This document shows, piece by piece, positions 1-6,721 of a stretch of 8,247 nucleotides of DNA. Below the pieces are notes generated by a model. It did no database searches, was not told the origin of the DNA, and saw only the letters and a list, made by a program, of their open reading frames with translations. This stretch comes from JAJKIP01 sp040509055 (GTDB lineage Bacteria > Bacteroidota > Bacteroidia > Chitinophagales > Chitinophagaceae). The translations under genes were made by a program, and so were the position numbers. The first letter of the stretch is position 1. The number at the start of each line of letters is the position of its first letter. The DNA lies in NCBI GenBank assembly GCA_040509055.1, contig JBEVLT010000446.1:1-8247 (forward strand). The letters are read 5' to 3'.

Positions 1-1131
1 GAGATCGCCGCCGAAGGGCTCCATGCCTCACCCGGCTGGATGGACAGCTTTGCCAATTTCGCCGATCCCGGTTATGAGTTCAAGGAAACCCTGGAAACCG
101 GCGCTGCTGCAGCAGCAGCGGGCGGCTATACCGATGTGATGGTGATCCCCAATACCAATCCCTGTCTCCACGCCAAAGCCAACGTGGAATACATCGTACA
201 AAAAAGCAAATCCCTGCCCGTCACCATCCACCCCATCGGCGCCATTACCCGCAACACCGAAGGAAAAGAGCTCGCCGAGATGTACGATATGCGCACCAGC
301 GGCGCCATAGCCTTCAGTGACGGGATCAACAGTATTCAATCCGCCGGCCTGCTGGTCAAGGCCCTGCAATACATAAAAGCATTTGACGGTGTGCTGATCC
401 AGGTGCCCGACGACAAAAGCATCAATCCGCAGGGCCAGATGAACGAAGGGATCGTTTCCACGCAGCTGGGGCTGCCCGGCAAACCGGCCCTGGCCGAAGA
501 GCTGATCGTGGCCCGTGATATCAAGCTGACCCGTTATGCCGGATCCAGGCTGCATTTTACCGGGGTGAGCACACCGAAATCGATCGAATACATCAGCCGC
601 GGCAAAGCAGGCGGCACGGCGGTGAGCTGTTCGGTGGCGCCTTATCATCTTTTTTTCTGCGACGAAGACCTGGCCGGTTATGATAGCAACTACAAAGTAA
701 ACCCGCCGCTGCGCACCCGGGAAGACCGTGATACCCTGAAAAAGGCCCTGGCCGAAGGGCTGATCGACTGCATCGCATCGCATCACCTGCCCCAGGAGTA
801 CGACAGCAAAGTGCTGGAATTTGAATACGCCAAAGCCGGCATGATCGGGCTGGAAACCTGCTATGCTGCGCTGGCCACTGCACTGCCCGACATGACGCCC
901 GAACGCTGGGTGGAGCTGCTGGCCATTAACCCGCGCAGGATCTTCGGCCTCGGCTGCCCGGTGATACAGGAAGGCGGCAAAGCGGTGATCACCTTGTTTC
1001 AACCCGGCCGCCAATGGACGGTTACGCCGCAGGACATTTTTTCCAAATCGAAAAACAGCCCCTTTATCGGACGCGAACTGACCGGAAAAGTGACGGGCAT
1101 CATCAATGGCGACCAGGTCGTCATTCGCTAA
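1..1131 (+). CDS. Dihydroorotase-like amidohydrolase, probably non-catalytic (5' partial)
   Basis: The frame is open from the first base, so the gene starts upstream; 376 residues are visible and about 50 N-terminal residues are probably missing compared with class I dihydroorotases of roughly 420-445 residues. The fold is recognisable from DPGYEFKETLETG (near base 64), IPNTNP (near 151), LHFTGVST and ASHHLPQ. Family knowledge: active enzymes carry DxHxHxREPG, SDDG, HAED, HVST and TDHAPH, which supply the metal ligands. Here the HxH pair is F (49-51) and N (55-57), the Arg is Ala (61-63), SDDG is SDGI (316-327), the HAED His is Val (403-405), the HVS His is Gly (562-564), and the TDHAPH Asp and last His are His (781-783) and Gln (793-795). 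The long intact frame argues against decay. I infer a pseudoenzyme, comparable to PyrC' proteins that support aspartate transcarbamoylase, but its partner is unknown. The next gene follows after 15 bases. Confidence 0.9.
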   Translation, partial: EIAAEGLHASPGWMDSFANFADPGYEFKETLETGAAAAAAGGYTDVMVIPNTNPCLHAKANVEYIVQKSKSLPVTIHPIGAITRNTEGKELAEMYDMRTSGAIAFSDGINSIQSAGLLVKALQYIKAFDGVLIQVPDDKSINPQGQMNEGIVSTQLGLPGKPALAEELIVARDIKLTRYAGSRLHFTGVSTPKSIEYISRGKAGGTAVSCSVAPYHLFFCDEDLAGYDSNYKVNPPLRTREDRDTLKKALAEGLIDCIASHHLPQEYDSKVLEFEYAKAGMIGLETCYAALATALPDMTPERWVELLAINPRRIFGLGCPVIQEGGKAVITLFQPGRQWTVTPQDIFSKSKNSPFIGRELTGKVTGIINGDQVVIR

Positions 1132-1146
1132 TATTGGAACTATACC

Positions 1147-1668
1147 ATGAACAAGCTTACACTCACTCCCCTTCTGAAAGGCCTGGCCACCGGCAGCATC
1201 ATGGTGGCGCTGACGCTCTGGCTGTATTACAAAAAAGTACCGGTAAACAGCGGATCACAGTACCTCGTGTATTTCATCTATGCCGCGGGCATCATCTGGA
1301 CGCTGGTGGGGTATTATCTTTCTCCCGGCTACAGCGGCCGTTTTGTCGAACTTTTCGGGCAGGGTTTCCGTTGCTTTATTATCGTCACCCTGATCATGGT
1401 GGCTTTTACGGCCGTCTTTACCAAAATGCATCCTGAATTTGCCGAAGAATCGGCCCGCTATTACCGGGAAGAGCTGGTGAAGGAAAAGAATAAAACACCG
1501 GCCGAGATCGAAGCGGACGTCCTCCGGTACAAAAAACAGTATACCACGGCTCTGGTTTCCACTGCAATTTTCGGATATTTGTTAGTTGGAGTCGTTTTTA
1601 CCCTGGTCACAGCGGGTTTGCTGTTGCTGATTTTGCTGTTAATCCCGCTGCTAACAAGAAGGAAATAA
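1147..1668 (+). CDS. DUF4199-type integral membrane protein
   Basis: This 173-residue protein is mostly membrane-embedded. Hydrophobic segments lie at about residues 10-28, 38-58, 73-95 and 134-169; the last is long enough for two passes. A charged segment between segments three and four (about 96-131, with YYREELVKEKNK) is probably an exposed helix, and the C-terminus ends in TRRK. The pattern of a short multi-pass protein with a charged loop before the last hairpin matches the DUF4199 family of Bacteroidota, whose function is not known. The ATG at 1147 lies 15 bases after the dihydroorotase-like stop, with a weak GGAA at 1136-1139. The GT2 gene begins four bases after the stop, so the two are almost surely co-transcribed. 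From memory, DUF4199 genes often sit beside dihydroorotase and GT2 genes in this phylum; I could not check that here. Confidence 0.8.
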   Translation: MNKLTLTPLLKGLATGSIMVALTLWLYYKKVPVNSGSQYLVYFIYAAGIIWTLVGYYLSPGYSGRFVELFGQGFRCFIIVTLIMVAFTAVFTKMHPEFAEESARYYREELVKEKNKTPAEIEADVLRYKKQYTTALVSTAIFGYLLVGVVFTLVTAGLLLLILLLIPLLTRRK

Positions 1669-1672
1669 ATCC

Positions 1673-2614
1673 ATGGACATTTCTGTTGTCATACCGCTGA
1701 TCAATGAAGCCGAATCGCTGCCGGAGCTGACCGCCTGGATCGAACGTGTCATGGACACGCATCACTATACCTACGAGATCGTTTTCGTAGACGATGGCAG
1801 CACCGATGATTCCTGGCAGGTGATCCAGCAGCTGCGGGCGCAAAACCCGCATATCAAGGCCATCAAATTCCAGCGCAATTATGGCAAGTCGGCAGGACTG
1901 AATGAAGGATTCCGTGCCGCGCAGGGTGATGTTATCATTACCATGGATGCCGACCTGCAGGACAGCCCCGATGAAATACCCGAACTGAGGAGAATGGTGA
2001 CCGAAGAAGGCTATGACCTCGTGAGCGGGTGGAAGAAAAAACGCTACGATAACAGGCTGACCAAGAACCTGCCCAGCAAAGTATTCAACGCCGCTGCCCG
2101 GCAGATGAGCAAGATAAAGCTGCACGATTTCAACTGCGGGCTGAAAGCCTATCGAAGGAACGTGGTCAAAAGCATTGAAGTATATGGCGAAATGCACCGC
2201 TATGTGCCGGTGCTGGCCAAATGGGCCGGCTTCCGGAAGATCGGTGAGAAAGTGGTAGAGCATCGCCCGCGCAAATACGGCGTTACCAAATTTGGCTGGA
2301 GCCGGTTCATCAACGGCTTTCTTGACCTGATGACCATCTTTTTCATGGGCAAGTTTGGCAAACGCCCTATGCATTTCTTCGGTCTCTGGGGCACGGTTTT
2401 CTTCCTGATCGGGTTTGTATTTGCCGTTTACCTCGTCATTTCGAAAGTCATCGATTTCAGTTACCCGATCACCAACCGACCCGGGTTTTACCTGGCCATG
2501 ACGGCGATCATCATTGGTATGCAGCTGTTCCTGGCGGGTTTTATCGGCGAGCTGGTGTCGCGCAATGCCACAGGCCGCAACTCCTATCTGATCGAAACCA
2601 AATCGGGTCTTTAA
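1673..2614 (+). CDS. GT2 polyprenyl-phosphate sugar synthase-like glycosyltransferase
   Basis: A 313-residue family 2 glycosyltransferase with a GT-A catalytic domain and a membrane-anchoring tail. It opens with ISVVIPLINEAESLPEL. The nucleotide-binding FVDDGSTDDSW has D40 and D41, RNYGKSAGLNEGF follows, and MDADLQDSPDEIP carries the metal-binding pair D92/D94. The DLQDSPDE form is typical of the DPM1/ArnC/GtrB-like branch, which moves a sugar from a nucleotide donor to undecaprenyl or dolichyl phosphate at the inner leaflet. NGFLDLMTIFFMGKFGKRP leads into two helices at about 235-258 and 272-295, followed by ELVSRNATGRNSY, the usual end of this branch. The ATG at 1673 is preceded by AGAAGGA (1657-1663) at suitable distance, four bases after the DUF4199 stop. 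The sugar cannot be read from sequence; glucose, mannose or a derivative is plausible. Confidence 0.88.
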   Translation: MDISVVIPLINEAESLPELTAWIERVMDTHHYTYEIVFVDDGSTDDSWQVIQQLRAQNPHIKAIKFQRNYGKSAGLNEGFRAAQGDVIITMDADLQDSPDEIPELRRMVTEEGYDLVSGWKKKRYDNRLTKNLPSKVFNAAARQMSKIKLHDFNCGLKAYRRNVVKSIEVYGEMHRYVPVLAKWAGFRKIGEKVVEHRPRKYGVTKFGWSRFINGFLDLMTIFFMGKFGKRPMHFFGLWGTVFFLIGFVFAVYLVISKVIDFSYPITNRPGFYLAMTAIIIGMQLFLAGFIGELVSRNATGRNSYLIETKSGL

Positions 2615-2639
2615 CAAGCAACCGCATACGGCCTGGACA

Positions 2640-3782
2640 ATGAAAAAAATCGTGATCATAGGACCGGGGCATCCCTTACGCGGCGGACTGGCCACCTTCA
2701 ACCAGCGGCTGGCCAAAGCGTTTATCGACCAAGGCGACCAGTGTTCCATTTATTCCTTTTCGCTCCAGTATCCGGGCTTCCTGTTCCCCGGCAAAACGCA
2801 GTATTCAGACGAACCGGCGCCTGAAGGCATCCCGATCCACACCGTCATCAATTCCATTCACCCGCTGAACTGGATCAAAGTAGGCAACCGGCTGCGAAAA
2901 GAACGGCCCGACATCATCATCGTGCGGTTCTGGCTGCCGCTGATGGGCCCGGCACTGGGTTCCATTCTCCGGCGCGTGAAAAAGAACCGGCATACCCGCG
3001 TCATCTGTATCGCCGACAATGTGATCCCGCATGAAAAAAGACCGGGCGATAAGCCGTTTACCAGCTATTTCCTGAAAAGCTGCGATGCCTTCATCACCAT
3101 GAGCGAAAAAGTGATGCAGGACCTCCGCCTGTTTGAGAAGAGCAAACCGGCGCAGCTGGTCACCCACCCGCTGTATGATAACTTCGGCGCCATCCTGTCC
3201 AAACAGGAAGCACGGGCGCATCTCGGCCTGCCGGCAAACGATCGCATCATCTTATTCTTTGGTTTCATCCGCCGCTACAAAGGGCTGGATATGCTGCTGG
3301 ATGCCATGGCCCTGTTGAAAAACGATTCCCGATCCGGCGATATCCGCCTGCTGGTGGCAGGCGAGTTTTATGAAGATGCCAAACCCTACCGGGAGCAGAT
3401 CGACCGGCTGGGCATCAGCGACCGGTTGATCCTGCGCACGGATTTCATCCCGGATAGCGAAGTGAAATATTATCTCTGTGCTGCCGATGCCGTGATACAA
3501 CCCTACCGCAATGCCACGCAAAGCGGCGTCACGCCCCTTGCCTACCATTTTGAGAAGCCGATGGTGGTGACCGACGTGGGCGGGTTGCCCTCGCTGGTTC
3601 CGCATGAAAAAGCAGGATTGGTAACGGCGCCTGAGCCTGCTGCCATTGCAGCCGGTATACAGCGCTTCTATACGTTAGGAGAGAACTATTTTATTCCGCA
3701 TCTTCGCGAAGAAAAACAAAAGTACAGCTGGGCCAATATGGTCCGTACGATTACCCATTTAGCGGATGATATACAGAAGTAA
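2640..3782 (+). CDS. GT-B (family 4-like) glycosyltransferase, candidate heptosyltransferase
   Basis: A 380-residue two-Rossmann-domain glycosyltransferase without membrane segments, probably cytoplasmic or peripheral. The N-terminal domain starts IVIIGPGHPLRGGLATF with the glycine-rich acceptor-side loop at residues 8-20. The C-terminal domain starts near residue 200 with ILFFGFIRRYKGLDMLLDAM, where R211 and K214 fit the donor-phosphate pair of family 4 enzymes. The usual EX7E element is not recognisable; in its place is PYRNATQSGVTPLAYHFEKP (288-307), a variant I associate with a Bacteroidota GT4 subgroup, followed by VVTDVGGLP. The ATG at 2640 is 25 bases after the GT2 stop, with no strong Shine-Dalgarno. 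The 3' end overlaps hddA by 17 bases, implying coupled expression. The overlap makes GDP-heptose a reasonable donor guess, but nothing in the sequence proves the donor or acceptor. Confidence 0.87.
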   Translation: MKKIVIIGPGHPLRGGLATFNQRLAKAFIDQGDQCSIYSFSLQYPGFLFPGKTQYSDEPAPEGIPIHTVINSIHPLNWIKVGNRLRKERPDIIIVRFWLPLMGPALGSILRRVKKNRHTRVICIADNVIPHEKRPGDKPFTSYFLKSCDAFITMSEKVMQDLRLFEKSKPAQLVTHPLYDNFGAILSKQEARAHLGLPANDRIILFFGFIRRYKGLDMLLDAMALLKNDSRSGDIRLLVAGEFYEDAKPYREQIDRLGISDRLILRTDFIPDSEVKYYLCAADAVIQPYRNATQSGVTPLAYHFEKPMVVTDVGGLPSLVPHEKAGLVTAPEPAAIAAGIQRFYTLGENYFIPHLREEKQKYSWANMVRTITHLADDIQK

Positions 3783-4788
3783 AGCTCCACTCCGGATCGG
3801 CCTGGCCGGCGGCGGCACCGATGTGAGCCCCTACAGCGATATGTATGGCGGCGCCATCCTGAATGCCTCCATCTCGCTCTATGCGCGGGCCACCATCGAG
3901 CCGGTCACTGACCACCGGATCATCCTGCACGCCATCGACCGCGCCGAAGAGCAACAGTTCGACTGGAGTACCGAGCTGCCGCTGGATGGCACGCTGGGGC
4001 TGCTCAAAGGCATTTACAACAGGATACAAAAAGATTATGGCATTGCCCGGCAGGGACTGCGGCTGTCCACCTTTGTGGATGCACCGGCCGGCTCCGGGCT
4101 GGGTACCTCCTCTACTCTGGTGGTCGCCATCATCGGCGCCTTTGCCGAGATGCTGCGCCTGCCGATGGGCGAATACGATATGGCCCATTATGCCTACGAG
4201 ATCGAACGGAAAGACCTGGGACTTGCCGGTGGCAAACAGGACCAGTATGCCGCTACCTTCGGCGGGGTCAACTTCATGGAGTTTTACGAAGAAGACAAAG
4301 TGATCGTAAACCCCTTGCGTATCAAACAGCAATACCTGTTCGAACTGGAAAATAACCTGCTGCTCTATTATACCTCTACCAGCCGCGAATCGGCCGAGAT
4401 CATCAAAAAACAAAGCCGGAACGTGGTGGAGAAAAAAGACAGCTCGCTGGAAGCCATGCACCGGCTGAAGGAGCAGGCCCGGCAGATGAAGGATGCCCTG
4501 CTGAAAGGGAAATTGCACGAGATCGGCGAGATCCTCAATTTCGGCTTCGAGCAGAAACGGCAGATGGCCGAAGGCATCAGCAACCCGCTGATGGAAGATA
4601 TTTATGAAACGGCCATGAAGGCAGGTGCTACCGGGGGGAAAATATCCGGCGCCGGGGGTGGCGGTTTCATGATCTTTTATTGCCCGGTCAATACCAAGTA
4701 CAGGGTGGCGCAAAGCCTGGAAAAATTTGGCGGACAAGCCCGCAACTACCAGTTTGTAGAGCATGGGGTGAAGAGCTGGACGGTTTGA
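3766..4788 (+). CDS. hddA: D-glycero-alpha-D-manno-heptose 7-phosphate kinase (GHMP family)
   Basis: A 340-residue GHMP kinase that by family phosphorylates C1 of D-glycero-D-manno-heptose 7-phosphate to give the alpha 1,7-bisphosphate, the second step of GDP-heptose synthesis. All three GHMP motifs are intact: motif 1 in SKAPLRIGLAGGGTDV (residues 5-20), the ATP-phosphate loop PAGSGLGTSS (107-116), and motif 3 GGKISGAGGGGFM (290-302). The AGGGTDV start and the ERKDLGLAGGKQDQYAATFG segment are typical of HddA rather than galactokinase or mevalonate kinase. Length is normal. The start at 3766 lies inside the end of the glycosyltransferase gene (17-base overlap in another frame); it keeps the complete motif 1 and yields the usual N-terminus MIYRSKAPLRIG. 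Neighbouring gmhA and the fused phosphatase/nucleotidyltransferase support the heptose assignment. Related fucose or other sugar kinases remain a lesser alternative. Confidence 0.9.
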   Translation: MIYRSKAPLRIGLAGGGTDVSPYSDMYGGAILNASISLYARATIEPVTDHRIILHAIDRAEEQQFDWSTELPLDGTLGLLKGIYNRIQKDYGIARQGLRLSTFVDAPAGSGLGTSSTLVVAIIGAFAEMLRLPMGEYDMAHYAYEIERKDLGLAGGKQDQYAATFGGVNFMEFYEEDKVIVNPLRIKQQYLFELENNLLLYYTSTSRESAEIIKKQSRNVVEKKDSSLEAMHRLKEQARQMKDALLKGKLHEIGEILNFGFEQKRQMAEGISNPLMEDIYETAMKAGATGGKISGAGGGGFMIFYCPVNTKYRVAQSLEKFGGQARNYQFVEHGVKSWTV

Positions 4789-4835
4789 GAAGGTTACAAA
4801 GGTTTAAGAGGTTTGAAAAATTGAAGAAGTTTAAG
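4781..4835 (+). repeat. Degenerate 9-bp tandem repeat at the hddA stop codon
   Basis: Five contiguous 9-base units read AGGTTACAA (4791), AGGTTTAAG (4800), AGGTTTGAA (4809), AAATTGAAG (4818) and AAGTTTAAG (4827); the consensus is AGGTTTAAG. A sixth unit, CGGTTTGAG at 4781, is offset by one base and contains the hddA stop codon (4786-4788). The run is purine- and AT-rich, unlike the GC-rich coding sequence around it, and occupies half of the only sizeable gap in the seven-gene unit. Because nine is a multiple of three, every frame stays open and reads as short repeats such as RFKRFEKLKKFK. I recall similar AAGGTTTAAG-like arrays between genes in Bacteroidota genomes; their role is unknown. Confidence 0.8.
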
Positions 4836-4895
4836 GTTGCCTGGCCAGTGGCTTTCCTTCCCGGCAGCGCAATAATTTGATGTCAGAATTACACT

Positions 4896-5471
4896 ATGCA
4901 AAAGATCAGGGATATTATCGCAGCTTCGATCAGTGTGAAGCAGCAGGTGCTGGAAAGCGAAGCGCTGGTGAGCACGATGGAAAAAGTGGTGGAAGCAATC
5001 GTCGCGGCGTTCCGGGCCGGGCGAAGGGTATATTTCTGCGGCAATGGCGGCAGCGCAGCGGATGCACAGCACCTGGCGGCCGAGTTCTCCGGCCGTTTTT
5101 ACAAGGATCGTAAAGCCCTGCCCTCCGAGGCGCTGCACTGCAATACTTCTTACCTGACTGCGGTAGCCAACGATTATAGTTTCGACGATGTGTATGCCCG
5201 GCTGATCGGGGGTATCGGCGAAGCCGGCGATCTACTCGTGGGCTTATCCACCTCCGGCAATTCCCGCAATATCATCCGCGCCTTTGAAACGGCCCGCGAA
5301 AAAGGCATGACTACCATCGGGTTTACCGGCATCACCGGCGGCCAGCTGAAACCGGTGAGCGATTACCTGTTCAACATTCCTTCCGCCGATACGCCACGCA
5401 TACAGGAAGCCCATATCCTCGTCGGACATATCATTTGCCAGCTGGTGGAAGAAAACTATTTCGGCGCATGA
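4896..5471 (+). CDS. gmhA: Sedoheptulose 7-phosphate isomerase (GmhA)
   Basis: A 191-residue single SIS-domain protein that by family converts sedoheptulose 7-phosphate to D-glycero-D-manno-heptose 7-phosphate in the cytoplasm, the first committed step of bacterial heptose synthesis. Length matches GmhA (about 190-200). The phosphate-binding loop FCGNGGSAADAQHLAAEF spans residues 47-64, and the second SIS motif is LSTSGNSRNI. The ligands expected from E. coli and Burkholderia GmhA (His61, Glu65, Gln172, His180) have counterparts at H59, E63, Q170 and H178 with identical spacing, so the enzyme should be active. An ATG at 4880 is out of frame; the ATG at 4896 gives the normal N-terminal helix. 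The start follows a 107-base gap holding a tandem repeat, while the stop overlaps the next start as ATGA. This gene supplies the substrate of HddA. Confidence 0.95.
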   Translation: MQKIRDIIAASISVKQQVLESEALVSTMEKVVEAIVAAFRAGRRVYFCGNGGSAADAQHLAAEFSGRFYKDRKALPSEALHCNTSYLTAVANDYSFDDVYARLIGGIGEAGDLLVGLSTSGNSRNIIRAFETAREKGMTTIGFTGITGGQLKPVSDYLFNIPSADTPRIQEAHILVGHIICQLVEENYFGA

Positions 5472-6721
5472 TCCGCGAAGCCATTATCCTCGCTGGCGGA
5501 CTGGGTACCCGGCTGCGCGATGCCGTACCCGACCTGCCCAAGTGCATGGCGCCGGTAGCCGGGCGTCCCTTCCTGTTTCATGTGATCAACTACCTGCGGA
5601 TGCAGGGAATCGAACGGTTTATTTTTTCGCTCGGCTACAAACACGAAGTGATCGGGGCCTGGCTGGCAGAGCAGTTTGAGCGGATGGACTATACCTGCGT
5701 GGTTGAAGACGAACCGCTCGGCACCGGCGGCGCCATCCGGCTGGCGCTCGAAAAGCTGGAAGGAGAAAATGCCGTGGTCACCAACGGCGACACGCTCTTT
5801 AAAGCAGCGATCAATGAGCTGGAAGCCTTGCATACTGCTACAAAAGCCGGCTGTACGCTTGCCCTCCGGCCCATGGAAAACTTTGACCGGTATGGGGCCG
5901 TGGAAACCGACGCCGATCATCTCGTTACCGCCTTCCGGGAAAAACAATTTTACCCGCTGGGGTTGATCAACGGGGGTGTATATGTGCTTAACAAAGCCTG
6001 GATGGGCTCGCTGGGACTTCCTTCGAAATTCTCGTTCGAAAAAGACGTGCTGGAAAAGCAGGTGCCTGCCGCTACCATCGCCGGCCTGCCGCAGGACGGG
6101 TATTTTATCGATATCGGCATCCCGGAAGATTATAACAAGGCGCAAACTGACCTGCAGCGGCCACCGCTTGACCTGGCTGCTATCGACCAAAGCTGGACCC
6201 TGTTCCTGGACCGGGATGGCGTGATCAACGAGGATAAACCGGGCAGTTATATTTTCAATACCGGCGAATTTGTTTTCATGACAGGCGCGCCTGAACTTTT
6301 CAAAATATTGCATGAAAAGTTTGGCCGCATCATCGTGGTCACCAACCAGCGCGGTGTTGGCCGCGGACTCATGACGGAAGAGGACCTGGCCGCTATTCAT
6401 CAAACCATGGTACACCAGGTGCAGGCAGCCGGTGGCAGCATCGACGCCATCTACTATTGCACGGCGGTGCATAACGAGCACCCGGAACGGAAGCCCAATC
6501 CCGGAATGGCCGCCCGCGCCATCCATGATTTCCCGGCTATCGATCCGGCCCGGTCCATCATGGTGGGCAACAATATCAGCGATATGCAGTTTGGCCGCAA
6601 CGCAGGTTTGTATACCGTTTTTGTACGGACCACCCTCCCCGGCATGCAGCTGCCTCATCCTGATATCGACCGGATGTTCGATACGCTGGCGGGTTTTACC
6701 AAAGCTTTATCAGCCCCGTAA
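5468..6721 (+). CDS. Fused HddC-like guanylyltransferase and GmhB-like heptose bisphosphatase
   Basis: A 417-residue bifunctional protein. Residues 1-227 are a sugar-1-phosphate nucleotidyltransferase: LAGGLGTRLRDAVPDLPK (8-25) is the NTP-binding loop, EDEPLGTGGAIR the base/sugar loop, and NGD with D108 the metal site; the best match is HddC, which makes GDP-D-glycero-alpha-D-manno-heptose. After a short linker, residues 245-417 are a HAD-IIIA phosphatase of the GmhB type: LDRDGVIN with nucleophile D248 and acid/base D250, T292 in VVTNQRGVGRG, K342 in RKPNPGM, and MVGNNISDM as motif IV. GmhB removes the C7 phosphate, the step between HddA and HddC. Two oddities: the zinc loop is short (C331 to K342) with no CxC pair, and motif IV has N368 where Asp is usual, although D372 remains. 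The start is the ATG at 5468 overlapping the gmhA stop; an in-frame upstream codon at 5435 lies inside gmhA and only precedes the natural MIREAIILAGG start. Confidence 0.9.
   Translation: MIREAIILAGGLGTRLRDAVPDLPKCMAPVAGRPFLFHVINYLRMQGIERFIFSLGYKHEVIGAWLAEQFERMDYTCVVEDEPLGTGGAIRLALEKLEGENAVVTNGDTLFKAAINELEALHTATKAGCTLALRPMENFDRYGAVETDADHLVTAFREKQFYPLGLINGGVYVLNKAWMGSLGLPSKFSFEKDVLEKQVPAATIAGLPQDGYFIDIGIPEDYNKAQTDLQRPPLDLAAIDQSWTLFLDRDGVINEDKPGSYIFNTGEFVFMTGAPELFKILHEKFGRIIVVTNQRGVGRGLMTEEDLAAIHQTMVHQVQAAGGSIDAIYYCTAVHNEHPERKPNPGMAARAIHDFPAIDPARSIMVGNNISDMQFGRNAGLYTVFVRTTLPGMQLPHPDIDRMFDTLAGFTKALSAP

Noticed and set aside
103..116. Perfect 14-bp palindrome GCTGCTGCAGCAGC
   Set aside because: It lies within codons for an alanine run that is normal at this place in dihydroorotases, so it needs no regulatory explanation.
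28..1014. Long minus-strand open frame opposite the dihydroorotase-like gene
   Set aside because: It has no recognisable domain, and the opposite strand encodes a clear protein family over the whole stretch; this is a usual GC-rich shadow frame.
1014..1436. Plus-strand frame overlapping the end of the dihydroorotase-like gene and DUF4199
   Set aside because: It is out of frame with both genes, lacks hydrophobic or domain structure, and DUF4199 explains the region better.
1607..2749. A 380-codon minus-strand frame crossing two glycosyltransferase genes
   Set aside because: It spans the ends of three well-supported plus-strand genes and shows no family motifs; its length comes from codon composition on the other strand.
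4871..4879. TAATTTG sequence just upstream of gmhA as a possible internal promoter
   Set aside because: It is one base short of TAnnTTTG spacing and no TTG -33 element is present at a suitable distance; not strong enough to list as a feature.
4680..4880. Small plus-strand frame through the 9-bp repeat array
   Set aside because: It begins inside hddA in another frame, and its basic repeat peptide follows from the DNA repeat; no start signal or homology supports expression.
5456..6658. A 400-codon minus-strand frame opposite the fused gene
   Set aside because: It mirrors the bifunctional HddC/GmhB gene almost exactly and carries no motif of its own.
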